In this document: positions 45,780 through 58,200 of the stretch, one piece after another | How positions within the stretch are numbered: position 1 is the stretch's first letter | Layout of the letters: the number at the start of each line of letters is the position of its first letter | Source: Blasia pusilla | Taxonomy: Eukaryota > Marchantiophyta > Marchantiopsida > Blasiales | Reading direction: 5' to 3' | DNA length: 64,000 nt | NCBI GenBank assembly: GCA_050084515.1 | Contig: CM114275.1 | Span: 16,802,001-16,866,000, forward strand | Position numbers and translations under genes: made by a program | Notes under the pieces: generated by a model | What the model was told of the DNA's origin: nothing | The model's database searches: none | What the model saw: only the letters and a program-made list of their open reading frames with translations

Positions 45780-48228
45780 ATAGGAGTTGTTTTGCATTCA
45801 ACATGTATGATTTGGGTAGGCTGAAGGGTCCAAATATCCGCATTGAGTTGTCGAGAGATACGCCAATCTTTCGACGATCCTATAGGTACAATGACATGGA
45901 GAGGGCTCTGATTCAAAGTAGGAGCCAGTACTTGGTTGAAGCACGACTACTGGAGATATCGCATGGAGAGTGTGCATCTGCCACTTTCATGCCCGCCAAG
46001 AAGGATGTGCATGCAACTAGAAGGCTAGGTGGATGTGTGGAGATTATTGACCTATCAATCGGTAGAAAAAATCCAATAGGTATGTCATGTCCACGCTTGA
46101 GGAGATCTTTGATGCTATTGGGCATGCAGTAGCTGCCTATCGGATTGGAGGACAGGCAAAAGATGGCATTTTAGGGCATGGATCCTCACGGGAAGGATTG
46201 TTTGTACTAGTGGCAATTCTTACCATTTGGGTTAAAGAATACAAGGGTCATGGATAGGATCTTGGCAGGTCTGGATTTTGCTATGTGTTATATTGATGAG
46301 ATCGTAGTCTTTAGCGCCATGATTGAGGAGCATGAGCGACATCTAGCAAAAAACGTTGCAGAGGCGAAGTATAGCTTGTATCAGGGGGAGTGCTTGGTTG
46401 CAGTGTCGACTGTCGTGCATTTCAGGTGTTATCTATTGGGCAACCCCTTTACCATTATTACTGGTCATTAGCCACTTAAGTGGTTGATGTAGTCCGACAA
46501 GCTTAGAGGGAAGCTTGCGAGGTGGGCTCTGTTGTTGCAGGAGTATGATTTCTAGTTGGTGCATAGACGTGGCATGCTCAACCAGGATGCAGATGGTTTG
46601 AGCTATAACCCATGCCCGAGTTAGCAAGATGGGACAGGAGCTTGTTGGCAGGGTGAGAGTGATGAGGAGTTGGTGCCATGATGGCACGCCTCAGCCTAGT
46701 TGGGCTTGTTGGCTATGGAGAGCCAGATTGTTGAGACTTCGATGGTGAGGTCAGATGGAGAGTCCTTAGACCCAGAGGCCGGTGAGGAGAGGACAAGTGG
46801 GTGAGACATTCACAACGATGGAGTAGTCTTGGAGTACCTGCGTATTGGCAGCGTTGCAAGCACAGTGGGTGCTAGAGAGCGGGATCGGATCCTACAGCGA
46901 GCCAGACGGTTCCGGTGGAAGAGGACATATGTGTTGCAAGTGTGGGAGGATGGTAGAGTACGTGTAGTGCCTCATCCTTCATAGAGAGCACGTTTGGTGC
47001 GTCATGCCCACGAATAGTTGTGTTATTTTGGAGTGAAGCGGACGTACAACTTGCTTCAGATACAATATTGGTGGCGAGGCATGTAGACTGAAGTTTAGCA
47101 ATTTGTTGTCAAGTGCATGGTGTGTGATTGGGTTCGAGCATCATTCAATGCTTCAACTCCATCGTTGCATCCACTTTTGATCATGGGTTTAGGTTATAGA
47201 TGGAGTTTGGATTTTTCAAGACCTTTACCTTTGACGGAGCACCATTGTCGTTATGTGTTGGTGATGGTCGAGCACTTCTCGAAGTGGATAGAGTTGGTTG
47301 CATTGCATGACAAAGCAAGTGAGGGAGTAGCATATGCCTTCCTAGTTAAAGTTCTGAGTCATTACGGCGCACGAGCTGAGGTGTTGACAGACTAGGGTAG
47401 AGAGTTTTGCGGGGAGTTCAGGCATTGATCAACCACCGTACCACTTCGCGAGATCATCTTGAGGCAGATGGACTAGCGGAGAGGGTTGTGCAGACGGTGA
47501 AGAGAGGATTGTGCAAGTATGGCTTGCAGAGAGATCACCTAGGAGATTGGGACCTTCAATTGTTGTGGTTGGCGATGTGATACAAATTCAACAAGTAGGC
47601 ATGCTTAGTGTCTTTCTCACCGTAGTTGTTGCTTTATGGCCGAGAGCCAAATTTACCTACGGCCATTTGTCGAGATGCTGGTGAGGTATTGAACCTTAAT
47701 GACCCTGATGTATGGATGCAAGCATGTTCTCAGAGGGCTAAGTTGTTTCAGAGAGTGATGCCCATGGCGTTTGAGAATTTGGCAATTGCGCAACATCTTG
47801 ATACGTTGAGGTATGCGACTATTCGAGAAGGTGATTATCGACCTACTATACGGAGGTTTCATCAAGGAGACTATATCTACCTGCAAAAAACGGCACCCAT
47901 GATGTTGGATGTGATTGCAAGGCAGACTATCTTGAGAGTGTGTGAGATTTTTCCATCTGGTGTTCTCTTATTAGAGGGACGCGATGGTATGGTTTTGAAG
48001 AATCATGTGCGTAATTGTGCGTCATGTCACCTTCCTAATATTGATGGTACAGTTGATGCAAGCTTCGCAGAAGTTCCTACATGCTTGCAATGTATGTTGT
48101 GTGGTTCCGTCCGTGGTGCAACCATAATGCTAGTCTGTGATGGATATTCGAGAGGATGGCATATGGCATGTTTGACGCGTCCTCTCACTAGGGTGCCTTA
48201 GGGATGATGGATGTGTCCCGGATGTACA
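45780..48228 (+). pseudogene. Gypsy copy D: RT, RNase H, integrase, PHD finger
   Basis: It continues the DNMT copy. The RT start (DTPIFRRSYRYNDMERALI) is at 45850 and the active-site region reads YIDEIVVF (46290), with the second Asp changed to Glu. An internal deletion near 46350 fuses EEHERHLAKN to RNase H EAKYSLYQGECLVAV. The integrase is at 47180-47560 (FSRPLPLTEH, EVLTD then a stop). The C-terminal region is at 47626-48050. The PHD finger (CMLC, CDGY, GWH, AC, CPGC) at 48078-48228 has one Cys changed to Tyr. Numerous stops are present. Confidence 0.8.
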
Positions 48229-48412
48229 TAGAGTAGGTGGTTATAGATTTTGACTTGTGTCTATGATATGGATCACAAGAAGGCGACTAAAGATGGGGCC
48301 ACATGAGCACCCGGTCTTTTTTCTTTTAGCATCTGAGCGATGTATGTCATGGAAGGTAGGAATAGATGGCTATCTAGAGTTAGAGGGACCTAACCACCTG
48401 CTATGAAGGCGA

Positions 48413-48989
48413 TTCGAGATATTTTGGTACTTCTCATCTCGGTGTTTGGATGCCATGAGTTAGCATGGGATCGTGCGTGTTTATGTGTATGTTTGATGAC
48501 AACGATGTATGTTGTGTAGCGATGTGTATGTGCACGACAACTATCACGTCTTTTAGGATAGATCGACGAGATCTAGTAGAGCGCCTTCAGAGATACTAGA
48601 GGACAGCCTCAAGAGGTTGAGGATGATCTGATGAGGCCACTGGTAACCTGAGAGAGCAGGTTTCCCCTTCGTTTCGGCTCATTTAGAGCCATATATGGAA
48701 ACTTACTATTTCGGGTAAGTTTCCATTTGGAATTTAGTTGGCTTTCCACTTTTGGAAGTGGCCCTTGACTCGCTACATCAGTTCAAGAGCCAAGGAGATG
48801 ACTTGCGAGCATAGGTTACCGAGGAGAGAGCTTGGGAGAGGGAAGGGGATATACCTCCAAGAGAATATAAAACTTTTATAGAAATTGGGAGGGAAAACCC
48901 ATCGGGATACAAAGGAGACCCTCCAAGAGAGAGAGCTTGAGAGCTCATTCTTTCTTTGTTGAACCTCTTGGCGTGAGGCGGTGGAGCTA
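48413..48989 (+). mobile_element. Truncated LTR of gypsy copy D
   Basis: It starts at 'gattcgagatattttgg' after the post-PHD spacer and matches LTR A through 'gagagcaggtttccccttcg' to 'ggtggagctatggtc'. It is cut at about 48989, where a reverse copy of the Mutator-like ORF1 begins. A 65-bp insertion around 48866-48925 has 'ctccaagagag' on both sides. Confidence 0.65.
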
Positions 48990-49006
48990 TGGTCTTTTTC
49001 TACCTG

Positions 49007-49197
49007 GCAAGGTTTCCCAAAGCATATCTTGCTTCCAGCTCTTGCCTTTCCATCTCCGCTTCTCTTTCTCGCTCCTCTATCTCTTCTCACCGTATGTCAA
49101 CAGTTGAGCATCAGTTAAGAGAAGCCAACGTTGGAGTGATAGAGGAGTTGGGAGTGAAGCTCCCACCCTTGTTGGCTTGGGGCTTCTTGTGAATCAT
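49007..49197 (-). pseudogene. Second copy of Mutator-like ORF1 (N-terminus)
   Basis: On the reverse strand from the ATG at 49197 it reads MIHKKPQANKGGSFTPNSS, then after stops EEIEEREREAEMERQELEAR. It aligns to residues 1-60 of the forward gene at 26637, including the start codon. It has two in-frame stops and is cut at 49007 by the gypsy LTR junction. Confidence 0.75.
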
Positions 49198-49609
49198 GAT
49201 CAAAGTTAAGGATGTGCAGAGAATTCCATTGAAGGAGCTAAAAGCTAGCGGCGCAACGCTTCGCCTTTTTGCGAGGATGAATGACAAGGCACAATCTCAC
49301 CCTCAATCTCAAAGGTTTTCTACCTGAGTAATCATCAACTTCTAGCTGAAGTGATACCAACCGTTTCACCAACCGGCTGAAAAAATGGGGACCAACCGCT
49401 AAAATTGATGCAAATTATCCAGTCGCTTCACTGCCAACCATCAAGGTCCTCTAAGAAAGGAGAGCTCTCAAAAATGAGTGGGCCAAAATCTCGCCCTGAT
49501 ACACTTTTAGAGTCGTTGGCTCCCGACCGATGGGACGACAACGACGTTGACTACTGGTCGTTAGTGGTAACGTTTGACCGTTATCGCGCATTCTCTATTT
49601 TGGCAAGGT

Positions 49610-50504
49610 GCAACCTGTGGAATTTTGACAGGTTGCCCTTAGCCTTACGTGCATCCAAACAGCTCTACCACCAGCCAATTGCAATTTTTTGGAATCCGAC
49701 GGGTTGACCCAACACCATCCAAACCACTTCATCCTAAGCCATGCCCCAACTGCCCTAGTATGAGTTCAAAGCAGCACGTTGGAATCCAAGAGGTTGGCCC
49801 AACACCACCTTTGAGCCACACTACTCAACTCTCCAACCCACAGATGCCCAATTATCAGCCAATTGCAACCAATCGGAATCCAAGAAGTTGACCCAACACC
49901 ACCCTAGGTCACCCTACCCTAAGCCATGCCCCAACAACCCTAACATGAGCTCAAAGCAACCTGTTGGATTTGCCCCAAAACTACCCTTGAGCCATCCTAC
50001 CTTGAACCTTCTAATCCAGAGACGCCCAACTATCAGCCCATTGCAACCTATTGGAATTTAATGGGTTGACGCAACCCCATCCCACTCCAACATACCCTAA
50101 GCCATGCCCTAGCTTCTCTAATATGAGCTCACAACAACCTGTTGAAATCCAACGGATTGCCTCAATGACATCTCTGAGCCACCCTACCCTGGACCGTCCA
50201 ACCCACAGACGCCCAACTATCAACCAATTGCAAAATCTTAGAATCCGACGGGTTGACCCAACACCACCCCTTGCAACCCATCAGAGTCCAACGGATTGCA
50301 TTGAAACTTTTAAGATTCCGACAAGTTTCCTACCTGACTCCAAATTCCCCCTCCTCCGCCCATAACTCGCTGACAACGTGCCCATTCTAACTCTCTGTGG
50401 CCCCACTATAACCCCTTGGATCCAACTCAGAAATAGCCCCCTCTTTCAATCTAGGAACCTAACAATCCCAACGCTTGCAACCCATTAGAATCCAATGGAG
50501 CTGG
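49610..50504. repeat. Palindrome array of the second Mutator-like copy, ~90-bp spacing
   Basis: About ten decayed 27-bp palindromes start at 49610, 49679, 49771, 49864, 49958, 50043, 50133, 50229, 50273 and 50477. The best is 49610-49636 (arm GCAACCTGT). The spacers ('cccaacaccac', 'gagccaccctaccct', 'aagccatgccc') differ from those at 25545-26265. Most CpGs of the unit read TG or CA. It lies upstream of the reverse ORF1 copy, the same relative place as in the full element. Confidence 0.8.
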
Positions 50505-51189
50505 TCACTCTAACTGAAGTTTTGGATCTAGAACATAAGTTATGGCTAGCCAGTAAAGAAGATAATTTGACATAACTCACTTTTTCTGATGTCTTGGGGT
50601 CGACCGTGATTTGGCCACAAATGCATATGAGAAAGGCAATAGATTAGATGAATTAGTCTTCTTTTTTTTCACCTATAAAAATCTCACAAAAATAGGGAAC
50701 ATTTTTGAATGCTATGGTTACTTATAACAACTTTTGATTATAATCATGCCCTTATGATTTCGATTTACTTCATATATGTCTATTCCTCTGCTAAATAAGA
50801 GACTAAGATATTGTAAGGTTTAATCCATTGTTTTTGCTCAATGACTTTATCAAGAATATAATTTAGTCTCGAATGAATAGATTTTCTACTTTAAGCTCTC
50901 GTACTTATGACTTCTATTTTTCGCATTTCACACCTTCTAAAGTTCTTAACATAAAGGTTGATTTGTATATTGGTTCATAAGCTACTTGTGATTGGTTTCT
51001 CCTTCAAGCATACCATTTTTACTGAATTTCTTCCTTATATATTACGCAATTCTTAAGGGAAGTACTCCATATGTTTCCCTGTCATTCTATTTGTCTTGTT
51101 GGATTTTTTGTTTGCAGAAACTTCTCCTACATCTATTGCTAGCAACGATAAATGTGAAATATTTCACCCAAGCTCTATATAAAATCACT
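50505..51189. other. No gene seen
   Basis: AT-rich sequence. It may be the rest of the second Mutator-like copy or a flank. No motif is recognised. Confidence 0.5.
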
Positions 51190-51990
51190 TCATTAGTCAT
51201 TACACAATGATCGAATGAATCATATATTATGCCCATAAAGCATAAAATAAATGACTATATCAATCATAGAAATTATTCCACAAGTCATTGCTAAATTACC
51301 ACAAATCATTCAATTACTCAATGAGAAGTAAATGGACTATTCTTCGAGTCATTATTTGCCCAATTACCATTACAATCACTTACATAGTCATAATCCAGTA
51401 ACTCAACTAGTCGTTATCCATCAATGTTATGATTCGAGGTGTCATTACTAGGCAACTAAAGCATTCGATGTTAATTTAATGAAAGAATACATCAATCATT
51501 TCAATCAACACATGAGTATTGCTCGAGTTATTCTCTCATGATTATGAGTGGGCTTTAGTCATATTCAACTCACTACTAAATATTTTTGTACACTTGTCAA
51601 TATATCACTAGATGGTGTGGGATATTTGCCATGACTTCAACCCATATTTTCATTTATGACTAGGTTAGTTGTCATGTTATAACCTGTACAACAAAATATG
51701 ACTATATTTTATAAATTTTCTTATTGTCCATGTCACTTGATAACTTGTCATATACCAAGTGCTCAAGCTGATATAGCATGTCCATGTTATATGATGATGT
51801 GTCATCATTACACATCATCATATGACGTGGCAGTCGTGATGAAATGGCTGCTTGGTTGAATCATCCACGTCAGCTAACTAAGGGAGTTGCGTCAATCACT
51901 TGGATTTAATGCCTTGGATTTTGTGTCTCCACAAGTTATTAGTCATTTACAGCCATTGATTGAGATATATAACTCAAACGAGTCATAAAC
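51190..51990. repeat. agtcat/atgact array, third block, with a 14-bp hairpin
   Basis: It has the same motif class as 985-1420 and 34500-35262. A perfect 14-bp inverted repeat with 7-bp loop lies at 51789-51802/51810-51823 (arm ATATGATGATGTGT). No transposase remnant is adjacent. Confidence 0.55.
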
Positions 51991-52011
51991 CAAAATTTTC
52001 TTCTAGCCGTG

Positions 52012-52345
52012 GATTTTGGAGGCCACTATTGGATTCCAACCTGCGACTCATTTAGTTGGGTCCCGGTTAGGAACTCAAGCAAGGTCCATTGGACAGTTGG
52101 GACCGCCAAGCGTGCAAACGCCGTTTTAGATCTAGAAAGTATGTCCCAAGTCTCGCAAGACTTGCCCATGTTGGGAAGTGAGGAACTAGCAAGGTTGAGG
52201 TTGATGAAGTGTCGAGTTGAGGATTCAGTGGATTGGAAGGCTGATTAATCCAGACCATACTAACATGAGTGTGTTTGAGTGCAGATCAGCAATGAGAGCG
52301 TGTCTTACTGAACGTATACTTCCGCAACACTAGAGATTGACCTTC
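52012..52345 (+). mobile_element. Partial TGTCGCG-family LTR
   Basis: It matches the 3' third of the LTR at 5389-6390: 'attggattccaac.tgcgactcat', 'gtccattggacagttgggaccgc', 'gagttgaggattcagtgg', 'cttactgaacgtatacttccg'. The end 'gtaggcacacgaaaaata' matches the variant end at 6385 and not the solo LTR. Confidence 0.65.
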
Positions 52346-52544
52346 AAGAGAAGTAGGCACACGAAAAATACCCACGAATAAATCAGTGAAAATAAATAGT
52401 GCTTCCATGCACGACCTTCTGAATGGTAAAATGACGAAACAACTTGTACCTGACCTCCCCAAAGGCTCTCCAATAAGGAAACTCAGTTGCCCACCTACAT
52501 ACAATAAATTACCCCTGTCCCATATGATATTTCTCATATAAAAT

Positions 52545-53215
52545 GGAAGTTAAAATGACTCACACGGCCAACTTCACTCTCAAATCTATATTGTAATATC
52601 AAGCCAATTCCTTCTGGGAGGAAATGGTTTAACGATTTACGAGTCGGAGGCCCTAACATTTCGTGCATAAGGCAAGGGACTGTTTGACAAAAAAGGGGAA
52701 AAAAGTGACAAAAAGGGCAGATAATGTGAAGTTTCTGGCTTTATGTTTTTTCAGGCTACGGCCTACGGCCTTCCCTGGGCTTCAGTAATAATCCTAAGTA
52801 TGACGTAGATCTAAAATCTACTAAAATGGACAATACGTCGGAAATCAAACTCAAAAAAAGGGGACGGAGGGCATAGGACTGTCTGAACTCTAACACTACC
52901 AAAAGAGGTCCTCCAAAGGCTCAACGTGAGAGAGATAGCTTGAGAAAGCCATCTTTGCCTCTCTCATACCCTTGGAAAGAGCCAAAACAACTCTTCTCCA
53001 AAAAATAGCCCAAATTGGTAACTTGCACACACACATTACGAAATTATCATTAATTGAATCGGTCAATGGGTCACTTAGTCCAAAATAGTAAAGGAGGGGA
53101 ATTCTCCTAATTGACAATCCCAATGTAACGGGGCTATTTTCAACCTCATACGACACCTCGGGATGAATTTACGCTTGCACAACGCTTTGACCCTCTAACT
53201 AAGATGTGACAAGCA
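52545..53215. repeat. Dispersed repeat R3, copy 2
   Basis: Counterpart of 41400-41880, with shared blocks around 'agcttgagaaagccatct' and 'cacctcgggatgaa'. It ends 'aagatgtgaca' right before gypsy copy E. No gene is seen. Confidence 0.5.
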
Positions 53216-53222
53216 TGTGAAA

Positions 53223-54317
53223 GGGACCGGGGATCCGCATTGAGTTGTCAAGTGATACGCCAATCTTCCGAGGATCCTATAGGTACAATGATATTGAGAG
53301 GGCTCTGATTTAGAGTAGGAGCCAAGACTTGGTCAAAGCAGGACTAGTGGAGATGTCCCATGGGGAGTGTGCATCTGCCACTATCATGCCCGCCAAGAAG
53401 GATGTACATGGCAACTGGACGGATAGGCGGATGTGTGGGGATTATCGACCTATCAATCGATAGACGAAGTCCGATAGGTATGCCACGCCCACCCCTGAGG
53501 AGATCTTTGATGCGATTGGTCATGCAAAGGTCTTCAGTTCATTGGATTTGCGAGCCGGACACCATCAACTGCCTATCAGATTGGAGGACAGGAAGAAAAC
53601 GGCATTTTGGGGCATCCATCCTCACGAGGAGGATTGTTGGTACCAGTGGCGGTTCATACCATTTGGGTAAAAGAATGCCCCGGATGAGTTTTAAAGGGTC
53701 ATGGATAGGATCTTGGCTGGTCTGGATTTTTCTAGGTGTTATATTGATGACATCATAGTCTTTTGCGCCACGGTTGAGGAGCATGAGTGACATCTAGAGG
53801 AGGTGTTTTGACGATTGCAATTACATGGGCTGAAGCTACATCCAGGCAAGTGCAAGTTCTTCTATGACCAGATTGAGTACTTGGGTCATACGATATACCC
53901 ACGGGGCCTTGGTGTTCAGCATACAAAGGTAGAGGCTATCTCACGCATTCCACGCCCTACAGATGTGAGCCGTGTTTGCGCATTCATGGGATTGGCGAAC
54001 TTCTATCAGCGGTACGTCAAGGGATTCAGTTCGATTGCGAAGCCCTTGACCTTGCTGACAAAGGTGGATCATGAGTGGCACTGGGGGGATGAGCAAGATC
54101 AAGCATTTCCGTTGCTCAAGGACAGGTTGACGTCTGCGCCCATCTTCAGGATACCGATCCGGAGGCATCCTTTCCAGTTGCACACACATTGGAGCATGTT
54201 GGGGCTTGGAGTGGTGCTCATCCAACATGATGATGAGGGTAGAGAGTTTGTGGTGGCTTACGCTAGCCACTCGAAGAACGCTGCAGAGGCGAAGTACAGC
54301 TCGTATGAGGGTGAATT
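53223..54317 (+). pseudogene. Gypsy remnant E: RT and start of RNase H
   Basis: It begins at the RT fingers (TPIFRGSYRYNDIERALI), with FSSLDLRAGHHQLPIRLED at about 53535 and the active site CYIDDIIVF at 53737 intact. The frame 53815-54321 is open from LHGLKLHPGKCKFFYDQIEY to AEAKYSSYEGEL. It has stops at 53312, 53461, 53668, 53692, 53788 and 53809. It breaks off in RNase H at 54317, at the same 'gagggtga' where copy A begins to be readable. Confidence 0.8.
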
Positions 54318-54389
54318 GTGACCTCCACTTACAAAAATGGCTTTGGGTAAGCTTTGAACCACTTAGGGTTTTTGAAAGTTTTCCCTACA

Positions 54390-55277
54390 TGTCGCGCCCC
54401 TACTCTCCTTGAACGTCAGTCTTTATTGTTGCGGAAGCGTACGTTCAGTAGGACACGATCTCATCGCCGATCTGCACCCAAACACGCACTCTCATTAGTC
54501 GGGTCTGGGCCAACCAGCGTTCCAACCAGCGTTCCAACCCACCAAGTTCTCAACTCGGCGTCTCATCAAGCTCAACCTCCCTTACTTCCTAGTTTCCAAA
54601 ACATGGCAAGTCCTTCAAGACTTGGAACAGAATTCCTGGTTAGTCCAGGAACCTAAAACGGCACTTGCGCGCCTAGCAATCCCAACTGTTCAACGGACCT
54701 CGTATGAGTTCCCAACCGTGACCCAAGTAATTGAGTCGCGGGGTGAAATCCAAGAGGGATGTCTAAAATCGCCTCCATAGACTTGGTTCAGGTTTTCCAA
54801 CCCAACCCCAAACTCTCGATCCGTTCCATGCCCTTGAGCCGCCCCGTGGCGCCCAAAGTGGGGTTCGAGTTCCAAGCACTCTCGGAGACCTTCCCCCTTA
54901 CTAGTACTTCTGGGGTTCTCCAATAAACCCCCCCCCCCTTTGGAAAAGGAGGGTCAGGCCCTTCGTTGTGGCCCTCAACCCGACTCTACTTACTGTCATT
55001 TCTGGGTTTTTTCTCAGCCGCTGCTTATGCATTTGTAGAGATCTTTAATGCGTTTGAACCGTCTTTCCATAAGTCTTCCAACTCCTTTCAAGTCTTGCTC
55101 CGCATTTGGTCCAGGTTTCTCAGTCGCGACCATAACATCTGAAACGCGAAGCCTCGCTTGCGTCCCGTCTCTTGTCTCTCCTTCGAGACCACTCCAACGC
55201 GCAAACCATCTTAGCGTGAGCCCGCTAATGTTCCGATGTTCCGCTTTGGCACTCGTTTGGTCATGAGGGTCGCGACA
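54390..55277 (-). mobile_element. Solo LTR, 888 bp, with perfect 5-bp target-site duplication CTACA
   Basis: On the reverse strand it runs from TGTCGCGACCCTCATG to GAGTAGGGGCGCGACA, with 7-bp inverted termini TGTCGCG/CGCGACA. It is flanked on both sides by CTACA (54385-54389 and 55278-55282). There is no internal region, so it is a recombined solo LTR of the family at 5389 and 52012. Confidence 0.92.
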
Positions 55278-55282
55278 CTACA

Positions 55283-58200
55283 TGGGGGACACCTTCCATC
55301 TTTGTTAGAGATCACATGTGTGGTCTCTAAACTTTTATTTTTAACTAATGAATACAAATCACGTGAAAGAGGATGACGAGCTCTTTCAAGGTTTCACGAT
55401 AGATCAACACAACTCTAACGAATATCTACTTTGATACTTGCTTTAGTTATATGGGAAATTGGATTGCTTTGAGCAGCCCTAATATTTACTCTCCCCTAAC
55501 ATGTTTGTATTAGAGTTGGTTAGTTTGGGTCTAGACGTAGGACTTGCCATTGCTCATCTTGAACAAACATGATGGCATGATGGAAAAATGTTCTTATGAA
55601 GCTCAACGTCTTATAAAATAAAAAATAAACCAATTAAATGAAAGAAGAAATCAAAAAATCTCACTCTAATGTTTGGTTAGGAAATGTACGTCTGCTATAT
55701 TAAATGATGAGGATATTTACATTTCTAGTAATTCCTCATGCCATACATGGGTTAAGGAAGAATCCTCCTTCTCCTTGCACACTTTCTCTATGTTAGTTGG
55801 ATGGAATTAAGTTATTACAAGGGATAGATGTTGCAACAGGAGATCACATTAAAGGACAAGTGTCAAACAGGGAGAAGTTTATTTCTGAGACCCTTCTCAC
55901 TAATAATAATTATAGATTATTCCAGAAAATTTTCTCTCGGTGCTTGCCCTAAATTGTCGACTCAAATCAATTTTGACCCACACCAAATTTTCATGTGCGC
56001 CTACACTTTTAAGATCAATCAGATATTAAATTTTAATCTCTTGGATTTTTAAAAATAATGATAGATAATTTATATTATTTAATATTTACTTTGTACTATT
56101 ATAAAAAGATCTCAACCCTGAATACGATGCCATCTCCCTATTGGAAGGAATACAGAGCAAGCCATCCCGCATTGAGGCACACGATTTTAGAACTAAAAGA
56201 ATACACAAACCTAGTTGGAGGCAAGCGGTCGGGTGCAAGTTTGGAGCATGGGGAGCATGGCGATGAGGAATAGAAATATAGGGAAATTTTGGGCGACGTT
56301 CCTTGATGTGGAATATGGCTAGCGGTTGCAGAATACCGCCGGTGCTCCACTTCACCACCTTCAAGAACTAACTTTGGGAAATCTCGACGGCCTTTCTGGG
56401 TACGGGTAGAGGTGGAGGTATCCCACGGACCACCGTGGTCGAGTTATGAGCCAAAAGTGAGTCCCCCTTATTATTAGTACTTCAACCCAACCTTTGGCTA
56501 ATGTCAAGTACCTACTTAACTCATGGCTTTGGGCTATCTTCAAGTATCGATAATCGCTAGGGGCACAACACACGAACTAAGTAGAACGTTCAGGGAAAAA
56601 AAATTTAAGCGTACCTAGTCAAGAAGTGGTTCAATCTGCCTCCATTTTCAAATCTAAGGTAAGAATAGTACAACCTGACCTAAACTTTACATACCGATTG
56701 GGCCATACAAAGAGAGCTCCAATCTAATTCCTTCATGATCGTTTTACATAATTCATTCAAATTTTGTGTCCCTTCAATGAATGTTTTTCTTTGGTTGAGT
56801 TGTGGACAAATGAGCGCAAAGTTGTTAATCTAACGAGAATTCAACACTTTGCGGACCACGATAAAGATAAAGTGCCGTTTGGTAGAAAAGTATCGTGTAA
56901 ACCTTGATTTGTTTGATGCATCACTTGTGTAGCTTGCGGATTCATAATAGTCAGACTGACGCCCGCAATTGCACTACACGATTGCAGGGCTAAAATTTTG
57001 AATTTGGCCGCAGTTTAGGATAATATTGGGGTTATGTTGAAGTGAGAAAATCTACCGAGAGAAAGCAAGTAATCATTCACCCTCCACCCACGGCAAAGGA
57101 GATGGACAACACCGAAAGCTCCTGGAGTACACAATCATCGATCATCGACGGTTGTGTACTCATGGTGAGATACGACGCACCCACGCCCTCACGCACGCAC
57201 GCACGAATGGAAAAATTGATTCGAAAACGTCAGCTAGTTGCAGGCCTTCAACCACTTTACTTCGATCTACTTTATTGAAAGTAGATCGAAGGTCGAACTC
57301 GAAGAAGGTGGAGGTGGGTATACATAAGGCCGATCTACTTACTAATACGAATCTCAAGGAAGAAATCCCTGGGCAAAGGGAGAAGGCAGAAGTTCCACGG
57401 CTGGTAAGTAATAATGAGGGATGTGCTACAGCGGTATAGTCATTGCCCTGGTTTAGAGAACTTGAGAACTTCCGATCCGTCATAACGAAAGGCGCATCAT
57501 CTCGCTAGATGCAGGTGCATTACAGAAACAAAGGGTGATGTGAAGTAAAAAAAAGGGACTTTACCGGGGTAAGAGAAAAAGGGGAGTCTTGAGGTATCAT
57601 GAGGAAAGGAAAGGCCGGGGGGCTTGTTATAGGGAATAAGAGCATAATCCTATGGACATTAGGTCGTAGTGATCTCACACATTTCCAATGGATAATGTAG
57701 CAAATTGAACCCGTCCTTAATTACTTTCGGTTAGTAGCTAGGTCGAGGATGTGAGGACGCTAGGCCATTTCTATGCCCGAAAATTTTGAGGATACAAAAA
57801 CTCACGACCCTCTAAGGTCGTCGCGACCCGACATGCATGGGATCCGACCCTAAACTTGGATTGACTTATCAACAGAATGTGGACTACATATCCGAGACTT
57901 CCTTGGATCCCTCGTTTTCCTATCCCGAGGAAAAAGTGAATGGTGTGGATGATCTCTACCTATTGAAATTGTTGCATCCCTATTAGGGGCTCGTTTTAAT
58001 TCATTTGGGTGCCGCTTCATTTTTCAAACTACTCTCTTTGAGACACTTATGTGAATCAATAAGATTGTTCAAAATTGATTAAAAATGATACTAGAATATT
58101 GCCCATGCACTCTAGTATAGATTACTAGTGTGAACCGATGCAATGCATAGGTTTGAAATAACTCCCATAACTGATTCCTACGCATAGTTTAAAATTAATT

